From: Hydractinia symbiolongicarpus
Taxonomy: Eukaryota > Cnidaria > Hydrozoa > Anthoathecata > Hydractiniidae
Length of the DNA: 64,000 nt
NCBI RefSeq assembly: GCF_029227915.1
Contig: NC_079886.1
Span: 3,100,001 to 3,164,000, forward strand
Direction: 5' to 3'
The first letter of the stretch is position 1. Each line of letters starts with the position of its first letter. Under the pieces are notes generated by a model. The model did not search any database. It was not told the origin of the DNA and saw only the letters and a program-made list of their open reading frames with translations. Below, piece after piece: positions 11,945 through 23,768 of the stretch. Made by a program: the position numbers and the translations under genes.

Positions 11945-13695
11945 AGCTGCGATTTCCCGTAAATCCCGCACTCTGCCCGTATAGTCGAATGTATATAAAG
12001 AAAGTACCCAGGGAGTAAACTCATTTCCCGAACGATTTTTTAAATTTTTTTTTCACCACTAAAACGCATGAGACTTGTAGTTTTCAAAAATATTTTCATT
12101 TTTGATGAGACGCTGAATAAAAGAAGTTTAATCGCCGGCAAACAAAAAGCCGCGTTTTTCGGTAAATCCCGTACTCGGCCCGTATAGTCAAAAGTATACA
12201 AAAAAAGTACCCAGGGAGTAAACAAATTTCCCGAATGATTTTTTAAATTTTTTTTCACCACTAAAACGCATAAAACTTGTAGTTTTCAAAAATATATTCA
12301 TTTTTGATGAGACGCTGTATAAAAGAAGTTTAATCGCCGGCAAACGAAAACCCGCGATTTCCCGTAAATCCCGGACTCGGCCCGTATAGTCAAAAGTATA
12401 CAAAGAAAGTACCCGGGGAGTAAATTCATTTCCCAAACGATTTTATAAATTATTTTTTCACCACTAAATCGCATGAGACTTGTAGTTTTCAAAAAAATTT
12501 TCATTTTTGATGAGACGCTGAATAAAAGAAGTTTAATCGCCGGCAAACGAAAACCCGCGATTTCCCGTAAATCCCGTACTCGGCCCATATAGTCAAAAGT
12601 ATACAAAGAAAGTACCCAGGGAGTAAACTCATTTCCCGAACGTTTTTTTAAATTATTTTTTCACCACTAAAACGCATGAGACTTGTAGTTTTCAAATTTG
12701 TTTTCATTTTTGATGAGACGCTGAATAAAAAAAGTTTAATCGCCGGCAAACGAAAACCCGCGATTTTCCGTAAATCCCGTACTCGGCCCGTTTAGTCGAA
12801 TGTATATAAAGAAAGTACACAGGCAGTAAACTCATTTCCCGAACGATTTTTTAAATTATTTTTTCACCACTAAAACGCATGAGACTTGTAGTTTTCAAAA
12901 AATTTTCATTTTTGATGAGACGCTGAATAAAAGAAGTTTAATCGCCGGCAAACAAAAACCCGCGATTTCCCGTAAATCCCGTACTCGGCCCATATAGTCA
13001 AAAGTATACAAAGAAAGTACCCAGGGAGTAAACTCATTTCCCGAACGATTTTTTAAATTATTTTTTCACCACTAAAGCGCATGAGACTTGTAGTTTTCAA
13101 AAAATTTTCATTTTTGATGAAACGCTGAATAAAAGAAGTTTAATCGCCGGCAAACAAAAACCCCCGATTTCCCGTAAATCCCGTACTCGGCCCATATAGT
13201 CAAAAGTATACAAAGAAAGTACCCAGGGAGTAAACTCATTTCCCGAACGATTTTTTAAATTACTTTTTCACCACTAAAACGCATGAGACTTGTAGTTTTC
13301 AAAAATGTTTTCATTTTTGATGAAACGCTAAATTAAAGAAGTTTAATCGCCAGCAAACGAAAACCCGCAATTTCCCGTAAATCCCGGACTCGGCCCGTAT
13401 AGTCAAAAGTATACAAAGAAAGTACCCAGGGAGTAAATTCATTTCCCGAAAGATTTTTTAAATTATTTTTTCACCACTAAAACGCATAAAACTTGTAGTT
13501 TTTAAAAATATTTTCATTTTTGATGAGACGCAGAATAAAAAAAGTTTAATCGCCGGCAAACGAAAACCCGCGATTTCCCGTAAATCCCGTACTCGACCCA
13601 TATAGTCAAAAGTATACAAAGAAAGTACCCAGGGAGTAAACTCATTTCCCGAACGATTTTTTAAATTATTTTTTCACCACTAAAACGCATGAGAC
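11945..13695 (+). repeat. 15-mer unit, partial copy 3 (offset 2,027)
   Basis: Matches 9,918-11,668. At 12,230 and 12,489 it carries TTCCCGAATG and TTCAAAAAAA, as in the 24-mer copy at 2.3-2.6 kb. Copies 1 and 2 have TTCACGAATG and TTTAAAAAAA. It therefore keeps the older state at these sites. Confidence 0.8.
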
Positions 13696-13735
13696 TTGTA
13701 GTTTTCAAAAGTGTTTTCATTTTTGATGAGACGCT
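13127..13735 (+). repeat. 3-mer local duplication, copy 1 (609 bp)
   Basis: GAATAAAAG at 13,127 is followed by CAAACAAAAACCCCCG, AAATTACTTTTTC and ACTCGACCC. The same run restarts at 13,736, exactly 609 bp on. Confidence 0.8.
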
Positions 13736-14344
13736 GAATAAAAGAAGTTTAATCGCCGGCAAACAAAAACCCCCGATTTCCCGTAAATCCCGTACTCGGC
13801 CCATATAGTCAAAAGTATACAAAGAAAGTACCCAGGGAGTAAACTCATTTCCCGAACGATTTTTTAAATTACTTTTTCACCACTAAAACGCATGAGACTT
13901 GTAGTTTTCAAAAATATTTTCATTTTTGATGAAACGCTAAATTAAAGAAGTTTAATCGCCAGCAAACGAAAACCCGCAATTTCCCGTAAATCCCGGACTC
14001 GGCCCGTATAGTCAAAAGTATACAAAGAAAGTACCCAGGGAGTAAATTCATTTCCCGAACGATTTTTTAAGTTATTTTTTCACCACTAAAACGCATAAAA
14101 CTTGTAGTTTTTAAAAATATTTTCATTTTTGATGAGACGCAGAATAAAAAAAGTTTAATCGCCGGCAAACGAAAACCCGCGATTTCCCGTAAATCCCGTA
14201 CTCGACCCATATAGTCAAAAGTATACAAAGAAAGTACCCAGGGAGTAAACTCATTTCCCGAACGATTTTTTAAATTATTTTTTCACCACTAAAACGCATG
14301 AGACTTGTAGTTTTCAAAAGTGTTTTCATTTTTGATGAGACGCT
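13736..14344 (+). repeat. 3-mer local duplication, copy 2 (609 bp)
   Basis: Tandem copy of the preceding three monomers with a few changes, such as TTTTTTAAGTTATT near 14,070. It ends where GCTGAGTAAAAG replaces GCTGAATAAAAG. Confidence 0.8.
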
Positions 14345-14499
14345 GAGTAAAAGAAGTTTAATCGCCGGCAAACGAAAAGCTGCGACTTCCCGTAAATCCC
14401 GCATTCGGCCCGTATAGTCGAATGTATATAAAGAAAGTACCCAGGGAGTAAACTCATTTCCCGAACGATTTTTTAAATTATTTTTTCACCACAAGAACG

Positions 14500-15735
14500 C
14501 ATGAGACTTGTAGTTTTCAAAAATGTTTTCATTTTTGATGAAACGCTAAATTAAAGAAGTTTAATCGCCAGCAAACGAAAACCCGCAATTTCCCGTATAT
14601 CCCGGACTCGGCCCGTATAGTCAAAAGTATACAAAGAAAGTACCCAGGGAGTAAATTCATTTCCCGAACGATTTTTTAAATTATTTTTTCACCACTAAAA
14701 CGCATAAAACTTGTAGTTTTTAAAAATATTTTCATTTTTGATGAGACGCAGAATAAAAGAAGTTTAATCGCCGGCAAACTAAAACCCGCGATTTCCCGTA
14801 AATCCCGTACTCGACCCATATAGTCAAAAGTATACAAAGAAAGTACCCAGGGAGTAAACTCATTTCCCGAACGATTTTTTAAATTATTTTTTCACCACTA
14901 AAACGCATGAGACTTGTAGTTTTCAAAAATGTTTTCATTTTTGATGAGACGCTGAGTAAAAGAAGTTTAATCGCCGGCAAACGAAAAGCTGCGATTTCCC
15001 GTAAATCCCGCACTCTGCCCGTATAGTCGAATGTATATAAAGAAAGTACCCAGGGAGTAAACTCATTTCCCGAACGATTTTTTAAATTTTTTTTTCACCA
15101 CTAAAACGCATGAGACTTGTAGTTTTCAAAAATATTTTCATTTTTGATGAGACGCTGAATAAAAGAAGTTTAATCGCCGGCAAACAAAAAGCCGCCTTTT
15201 TCGGTAAATCCCGTACTCGGCCCGTATAGTCAAAAGTATACAAAAAAAGTACCCAGGGAGTAAACAAATTTCCCGAATGATTTTTCAAATTTTTTTTCAC
15301 CACTAAAACGCATAAAACTTGTAGTTTTCAAAAATATATTCATTTTTGATGAAACGCTGTATAAAAGAAGTTTAATCGCCGGCAAACGAAAACCCGCGAT
15401 TTCCCGTAAATCCCGGACTCGGCCCGTATAGTCAAAAGTATACAAAGAAAGTACCCGGGGAGTAAATTCATTTCCCAAACGATTTTATAAATTATTTTTT
15501 CACCACTAAATCGCGTGAGACTTGTAGTTTTCAAAAAAATTTTCATTTTTGATGAGACGCTGAATAAAAGAAGTTTAATCGCCGGCAAACGAAAACCCGC
15601 GATTTCCCGTAAATCCCGTACTCGGCCCATATAGTCAAAAGTATACAAAGAAAGTACCCAGGGAGTAAACTCATTTCCCAAACGTTTTTTTAAATTATTT
15701 TTTCACCACTAAAACGCATGAGACTTTTAGTTTTC
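14500..15735 (+). repeat. 6-monomer block, left copy
   Basis: Matches 19,138-20,373 at offset 4,638. It shares CCCGTATATCCC, CAAACTAAAACC and TCGCGTGAGAC. The two copies are separated by about 3.4 kb of other monomers. Confidence 0.8.
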
Positions 15736-17299
15736 AAAAATGTTTTCATTTTTGATGAAACGCTAAATTAAAAAAGTTTAATCGCCGGCAAACGAAAACC
15801 CGCGATTTCCCGTAAATCCCGGACTCGGCCCGTGTAGTCAAAAGTATACAAAGAAAGTACCCAGGGAGTAAATTCATTTCCCGAACGATTTTTTAAATTA
15901 TTTTTTCACCACAAAAACGCATGAGACTTGTAGTTTTTAAAAATATTCTCATTTTTGATGATACGCTAAATATAAGAAGTTTAATCGCCGGCAAACGAAA
16001 ACCCGCGATTTCCCGTAAATCCCGTACTCGGCCCGTGTAATCAAAAGTACATAAAAAAGTACCCAGGGAGTAAACTCATTTCCCGAACGATTTTTTAAAT
16101 TATTTTTTCACCACTAAAACGCATGAGACTTGTAGTTTTTAAAAATATTTTCATTTTTGATGAGACGCTGAATAAAAGAAGTTTAATCGCCGGCAAACGA
16201 AAAGCCGCGATTTCCCGTAAATCCCGTACTCGGCCCGTATTGTCAAATGTATATAAAGAAACTACCCAGGGAGTAAACTCATTTTCAGAACGATTTTTCA
16301 AATTATTTTTTCACCACTAAAACGCATGAGACTTGTAGTTTTCAAAAATGTTTTCATTTTTGATGAGACGCTGAATAAAAGAAGTTTAATCGCCGGCAAA
16401 CGAAAACCCGCGATTTCCTGTAAATCCCGGACTTGTCCCGTATAGTCGAATGTATAAAAGAAAGTACCCAAGGAGTAAACTCATTTCCCAAACGATTTTG
16501 TAAATTATTTTTTAATCACTAAAACGGATGAGACTTGTAGTTTTTAAAAATATTTTCATTTTTGATGAGACGCTGAATAAAAGAAGTTTAATCGCCGGCA
16601 AACGAAAACCGGCGATTTCCTGTAAATCCTGGACTTGGCCCGTATAGTCGAATGTATAAAAGAAAGTACCCAAGGAGTAAACTCTTTTCCCGAACGATTT
16701 TGTAAATTATTTTTTAATCACTAAAACGGATGAGACTTGTAGTTTTCAAAAATATTTTCATTTTTGATGAGACGCTAAATAAAAGAAGTTTAATCCCCGG
16801 CAAACGAAAACCCGCGATTTCCCGTAAATCCCGTACTCGGCCCGTATAGCCAAAATTACATAAAAAAAGTACCCAGCGAGTAAACTGATTTCCCGAATGA
16901 TTTTTTAAATTATTTTTTAATCACTAAAACGGATGAGACTTGTAGTTTTCAAAAATGTTTTCATTTTTGATGAGACGCTGAATAAAAGAAGTTTAATCGC
17001 CGGCAAACGAAAACCCGCGATTTCCTGTAAATCCCGGGCTTGGCCCCTATAGTCGAATGTATACAAAGAAAGTACCCTGTGAGTAAACTCATTTTCAGAA
17101 GGATTTTTTAAATTATTTTTTCACCACTAAAACGCATGAGACTTGTAGTTTTCAAAAATGTTTTCATTTTTGATAAGACGCTGAATTTAAGAAGTTTAAT
17201 CGCCGGCAAACGAAAACCCGCGATTTTTTGTAAATCCGGTACTCGGCCCGTATAGTCAAAAGTATACAAAGAAAGTACTCAAGGAGTAAACTCATTTCC

Positions 17300-18098
17300 C
17301 GAACGATTTTTTAAATTATTTTTTCACCACTAAAACGCATGAGACTTGTAGTTTTTAAAAATATTTTCATTTTTGATGAGACGCTGAATAAAGGATGTTT
17401 AATCGCCGGGAAAAAGACCCCCGCGATTTCACGTAAATCCCGGACTCTGCCCGTATAGTCAAAAGTATACAAAGGGAGTAAACTCATTTCCCGAACGATT
17501 TTTTAAATTATTTTTTCACCATTAAAACGCATGAGATTGTTAGTTTTCAAAAATGTTTTCATTTTTGATGAGACGCTGAATAAAAGAAGTTTAATCGCCG
17601 GCAAACGAAAACCCGCGATTTCCTGTAAATCCCGAACTTGGCCCGTATAGTCGAATGTATAAAAGAAATTACCCAAGGAGTAAACTCATTTCCCAAACGA
17701 TTTTGTAAATTATTTTTTAATCACTAAAACGGATGAGACTTGTAGTTTTTAAAAATATTTTCATTTTTGATGATACGCTAAATAAAAGAAGTTTAATCGC
17801 CGGCAAACGAAAACCCGCGATTTCCCGTAAATCCCGTACTCGGCCCGTGTAGTCAAAAGTACATAAAAAAGTACCCAGGGAGTAAACTCATTTCCCGAAC
17901 GATTTTTTAAATTATTTTTTCACCACTAAAGCGCATGAGACTTGTAGTTTTCAAAAATGTTTTCATTTTTGATGAGACGCTGAATAAAAGAAGTTTAATC
18001 GCCGGCAAACGAAAAGCCGCGATTTCCCGTAAATCCCGGACTCGGCCCGTATAGTCAAAAGTATACAAAGAAAGTTCCCAGGGAGTAAATTCATTTCC
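17300..18098 (+). repeat. 4-mer tandem duplication, copy 1 (799 bp)
   Basis: Contains one 192-bp monomer with AAGGATG and GGGAAAAAGACC, then GAGATTGTTAG, GGATGAG and AGCGCATGAG monomers. The run restarts 799 bp later. The left limit is approximate. Confidence 0.75.
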
Positions 18099-18955
18099 CG
18101 AACGATTTTTTAAATTATTTTTTCACCACTAAAACGCATGAGACTTGTAGTTTTTAAAAATATTTTCATTTTTGATGAGACGCTGAATAAAGGATGTTTA
18201 ATCGCCGGGAAAAAGACCCCCGCGATTTCACGTAAATCCCGGACTCTGCCCGTATAGTCAAAAGTATACAAAGGGAGTAAACTCATTTCCCGAACGATTT
18301 TTTAAATTATTTTTTCACCATTAAAACGCATGAGATTGTTAGTTTTCAAAAATGTTTTCATTTTTGATGAGACGCTGAATAAAAGAAGTTTAATCGCCGG
18401 CAAACGAAAACCCGCGATTTCCTGTAAATCCCGAACTTGGCCCGTATAGTCGAATGTATAAAAGAAATTACCCAAGGAGTAAACTCATTTCCCAAACGAT
18501 TTTGTAAATTATTTTTTAATCACTAAAACGGATGAGACTTGTAGTTTTTAAAAATATTTTCATTTTTGATGATACGCTAAATAAAAGAAGTTTAATCGCC
18601 GGCAAACGAAAACCCGCGATTTCCCGTAAATCCCGTACTCGGCCCGTGTAGTCAAAAGTACATAAAAAAGTACCCAGGGAGTAAACTCATTTCCCGAACG
18701 ATTTTTTAAATTATTTTTTCACCACTAAAGCGCATGAGACTTGTAGTTTTCAAAAATGTTTTCATTTTTGATGAGACGCTGAATAAAAGAAGTTTAATCG
18801 CCGGCAAACGAAAAGCCGCGATTTCCCGTAAATCCCGGACTCGGCCCGTATAGTCAAAAGTATACAAAGAAAGTACCCAGGGAGTAAATTCATTTCCCGA
18901 ACGATTTTTTAAAGTATTTTTTCACCACTAAAACGCATGAGACTTGTAGTTTTCA
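18099..18955 (+). repeat. 4-mer tandem duplication, copy 2
   Basis: Follows copy 1 directly. One visible difference is AAAGTTCCCAGG (18,073) against AAAGTACCCAGG (18,872). The match is lost near 18,955. Confidence 0.75.
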
Positions 18956-19137
18956 AAAAAATTTTCATTTTTGATGAGACGCTGAGTAAAAGAAGTTTAA
19001 TCGCTGGCAAACGAAAACCGCGATTTCCCGTAAATCCCGTACTCGGCCCATATACTCAAAAGTATACAAGTAAAGTACCCAGGGAGTAAACTCATTTCAC
19101 GAACGATTTTTTAAATTATTTTTTCACCACTAAAACG

Positions 19138-20373
19138 CATGAGACTTGTAGTTTTCAAAAATGTTTTCATTTTTGATGAAACGCTAAATTAAAGAAGTTT
19201 AATCGCCAGCAAACGAAAACCCGCAATTTCCCGTATATCCCGGACTCGGCCCGTATAGTCAAAAGTATACAAAGAAAGTACCCAGGGAGTAAATTCATTT
19301 CCCGAACGATTTTTTAAATTATTTTTTCACCACTAAAACGCATAAAACTTGTAGTTTTTAAAAATATTTTCATTTTTGATGAGACGCAGAATAAAAGAAG
19401 TTTAATCGCCGGCAAACTAAAACCTGCGATTTCCCGTAAATCCCGTACTCGACCCATATAGTCAAAAGTATACAAAGAAAGTACCCAGGGAGTAAACTCA
19501 TTTCCCGAACGATTTTTTAAATTATTTTTTCACCACTAAAACGCATGAGACTTGTAGTTTTCAAAAATGTTTTCATTTTTGATGAGACGCTGAGTAAAAG
19601 AAGTTTAATCGCCGGCAAACGAAAAGCTGCGATTTCCCGTAAATCCCGCACTCTGCCCGTATAGTCGAATGTATATAAAGAAAGTACCCAGGGAGTAAAC
19701 TCATTTCCCGAACGATTTTTTAAATTTTTTTTTCACCACTAAAACGCATGAGACTTGTAGTTTTCAAAAATATTTTCATTTTTGATGAGACGCTGAATAA
19801 AAGAAGTTTAATCGCCGGCAAACAAAAAGCCGCGTTTTTCGGTAAATCCCGTACTCGGCCCGTATAGTCAAAAGTATACAAAAAAAGTACCCAGGGAGTA
19901 AACAAATTTCCCGAATGATTTTTCAAATTTTTTTTCACCACTAAAACGCATAAAACTTGTAGTTTTCAAAAATATATTCATTTTTGATGAGACGCTGTAT
20001 AAAAGAAGTTTAATCGCCGGCAAACGAAAACCCGCGATTTCCCGTAAATCCCGGACTCGGCCCGTATAGTCAAAAGTATACAAAGAAAGTACCCGGGGAG
20101 TAAATTCATTTCCCAAACGATTTTATAAATTATTTTTTCACCACTAAATCGCGTGAGACTTGTAGTTTTCAAAAAAATTTTCATTTTTGATGAGACGCTG
20201 AATAAAAGAAGTTTAATCGCTGGCAAACGAAAACCCGCGATTTCCCGTAAATCCCGTACTCGGCCCATATAGTCAAAAGTATACAAAGAAAGTACCCAGG
20301 GAGTAAACTCATTTCCCAAACGTTTTTTTAAATTATTTTTTCACCACTAAAACGCATGAGACTTGTAGTTTTC
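19138..20373 (+). repeat. 6-monomer block, right copy
   Basis: Copy of 14,500-15,735. Left of it the sequence reads CACCACTAAAACG where the first copy has CACCACAAGAACG. Right of it TTCAAATTTG replaces TTCAAAAATG. Confidence 0.8.
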
Positions 20374-22958
20374 AAATTTGTTTTCATTTTTGATGAGACG
20401 CTGAATAAAAGAAGTTTAATCGCCGGCAAACGAAAACCCGCGATTTCCCGTAAATCCCGTACTCGGACCGTGTAGTCAAAAGTACATAAAAAAGTACCCA
20501 GGGAGTAAACTCATTTCCCGAACGATTTTGTAAATTATTTTTTAATCACTAAAACGGATGAGACTTGTAGTTTTTAAAAATATTTTCATTTTTGATGAGA
20601 CGCTAAATAAAAGAAGTTTAATCGCCGGCAAACGAAAACCCGCGATTTCCCGTAAATCCCGTACTCGGCCCGTGTAGTCAAAAGTACATAAAAAAGTACC
20701 CAGGGAGTAAACTCATTTCCCGAACGATTTTTTAAATTATTTTTTCACCACCAAAACGCATGAGACTTGTAGTTTTCAAAAATGTTTTCATTTTTGATGA
20801 GACGCTGAATAAAAGAAGTTTAATCGCCGGCAAACGAAAAGCCGCGATTTCCCGTAAATCCCGTACTCGGCCCGTATTGTCAAATGTATATAAAGAAACT
20901 ACCCACGGAGTAAACTCATTTTCAGAACGATTTTTCAAATTATTTTTTCACCACTAAAACGCATGAGACTTGTAGTTTTCAAAAAATTTTTCATTTTTGA
21001 TGAGACGCTGAATAAAAGAAGTTTAATCGCTGGCAAACGAAAACCGCGATTTCCAGTAAATCCCGTACTCGGCCCATATACTCAAAAGTATACAAGGAAA
21101 GTACCCAGGGAGTAAACTCATTTCACGAACGATTTTTTAAATTATTTTTTCACCACTAAAACGCATGAGACTTCTAGTTTTCAAAAATGTTTTCATTTTT
21201 GATGAGACGCTGAATAAAAGAAGTTTAATCGCCGGCAAACGAAAACCCGCGATTTCCTGTAAATCCTGGACTTGGCCCGTAAAGTCGAATGTATAAAAGA
21301 AAGTACCCAAGGAGTAAACTCTTTTCCCGAACGATTTTGTAAATTATTTTTTAATCACTAAAACGGATGAGACTTGTAGTTTTCAAAAATATTTTCATTT
21401 TTGATGAGACGCTAAATAAAAGAAGTTTAATCGCCGGCAAACGAGAACCCGCGATTTCCCGTAAATCCTGTACTCGGACCGTGTAGTCAAAAGTACATAA
21501 AAAAGTACCCAGGGAGTAAACTCATTTCCCGAATGATTTTTTAAATTATTTTTTCAACACAAAAACGCATGAGACTTGTAGTTTTCAAAAATGTTTTCAT
21601 TTTTGATGAAACGCTAAATTAAAGCAGTTTAATCGCCGGAAAACGAAAATCCGCGATTTCCCGTAAATCCCGGACTCGGTCCGTATAGTCAAAAGTATAC
21701 AAAGAAAGTACCCAGGAAGTAAATTCATTTCCTGAACGATTTTTTAAATTATTTTCTCAATATTAAAACGCATGAGACTTGTAGTTTTCAAAAATATTTT
21801 CATTTTTGATGAGACGCTGAATAAAAGAAGTTTAATCGCCGGCAAACGAAAACCCGCGATTTCCCGTAAATCCCGTACTTGGCCCGTGTAGTCAAAAGTA
21901 TATAAAAAAGTACCCAGGGAGTAAACTCATTTCCCGAACGATTTTTTAAATTATTTTTTCACCACTAAAACGCATGAGACTTGTAGTTTTCAAAAATGTT
22001 TTCATTTTTGATGAGACGCTGAATAAAAGAAGTTTAATCGCCGGCAAACGAAAAGCCGCGATTTCCCGTAAATCCCGTACTCGGCCCGTATTGTCAAATG
22101 TATATAAAGAAACTACCCAGGGAGTAAACTCATTTTCGGAACGATTTTTCAAATTATTTTTTCATCACTAAAACGCATGAGACTTGTAGTTTTCAAAAAT
22201 GTTTTCATTTTTGATGAGACGCTGAATAAAAGAAGTTTAATCGCCGGCAAACAAAAAGCCGCGATTTCCCGTAAATCCCGGACTCGGCCCGTATAGTCAA
22301 AAGTATATCAAGAAACTACCCAGGGAGTAAACTCATTTTCGGAACGATTTTTCAAATTATTTTTTCACCACTAAAACGCATGAGACTTGTAGTTTTCAAA
22401 AATGTTTTCATTTTTGATGAGACGCTGAATAAAAGAAGTTTAATCGCCGGCAAACGAAAACGCGCGATTTCCCGTAAATCCAGGACTCGGCCCGTATAGT
22501 CAAAAGTATACAAAGAAAGTACCCAGGGAGTAAATTCATTTCCCGAACGATTTTTTAAAGTATTTTTTCACCACTAAAACGCATGAGACTTGTAGTTTTC
22601 AAAATTTTTTTCATTTTTGATGAGACGCTGAATAAAAGAAGTTTAATCGCTGGCAAACGAAAACCGCGATTTCCCGTAAATCCCGTACTCGGCCCATATA
22701 CTCAAAAGTATACAAGGAAAGTACCCAGGGAGTAAACTCATTTCACGAACGATTTTTTAAATTATTTTTTCACCACTAAAACGCATGAGACTTGTAGTTT
22801 TCAAAAATGTTTTCATTTTTGATGAGACGCTGAATAAAAGAAGTTTAATCGCCGGCAAACGAAAACCCGCGATTTCCTGTAAATCCTGGACTTGGCCCGT
22901 ATAGTCGAATGTATAAAAGAAAGTACCCAAGGAGTAAACTCTTTTCCCGAACGATTTT

Positions 22959-23363
22959 GTGAATTATTTTTTAATCACTAAAACGGATGAGACTTGTAGT
23001 TTTCAAAAATATTTTCATTTTTGATGAGACGCTAAATAAAAGAAGTTTAATCGCCGGCAAACGAAAACCCGCGATTTCCCGTAAATCCCGTACTCTGACC
23101 GTGTAGTCAAAAGTACATAAAAAAGTACCCAGGGAGTAAACTCATTTCCCGAACGATTTTTTAAATTATTTTTTCACCACTAAAACGCATGAGACTTGTA
23201 GTTTTCAAAAATGTTTTCATTTTTGATGAGACGCTGAATAAAAGAAGTTTAATCGCCGGCAAACGAAAAGCCGCGATTTCCCGTAAATCCCCTACTCGGC
23301 CCGTATTGTCAAATGTATATAAAGAAACTACCCAGGGAGTAAACTCATTTCCCGAACGATTTT
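22959..23363 (+). repeat. 2-mer tandem duplication, copy 1 (405 bp)
   Basis: A rare variant, GATTTTGTGAATTATT, marks the start; the same bases recur at 23,364. It includes the unusual ACTCTGACCGTGTAG and CCCCTACTCGG. Confidence 0.85.
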
Positions 23364-23768
23364 GTGAATTATTTTTTAATCACTAAAACGGATGAGACTT
23401 GTAGTTTTCAAAAATATTTTCATTTTTGATGAGACGCTAAATAAAAGAAGTTTAATCGCCGGCAAACGAAAACCCGCGATTTCCCGTAAATCCCGTACTC
23501 TGACCGTGTAGTCAAAAGTACATAAAAAAGTACCCAGGGAGTAAACTCATTTCCCGAACGATTTTTTAAATTATTTTTTCACCACTAAAACGCATGAGAC
23601 TTGTAGTTTTCAAAAATGTTTTCATTTTTGATGAGACGCTGAATAAAAGAAGTTTAATCGCCGGCAAACGAAAAGCCGCGATTTCCCGTAAATCCCCTAC
23701 TCGGCCCGTATTGTCAAATGTATATAAAGAAACTACCCAGGGAGTAAACTCATTTCCCGAACGATTTT
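23364..23768 (+). repeat. 2-mer tandem duplication, copy 2 (405 bp)
   Basis: I saw no difference from copy 1 across 405 bp. It exits into a TTTTTTCAACAC monomer. Confidence 0.85.

Larger units (their letters stand above)
1..16000 (+). repeat. Array domain 1: uniform 203-bp monomers in 24-mer and 15-mer copies
   Basis: Nearly all monomers are 202-203 bp. Typical variants are GCTAAATTAAAG, CGCATAAAACTTG and CACAAGAACGC. The 11-bp deletion monomers and the 43-bp insertion monomers of later domains are absent. Only one S monomer occurs (4,689-4,889). The right border is approximate, set where ACATAAAAAAG monomers begin near 16,050. Confidence 0.8.
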
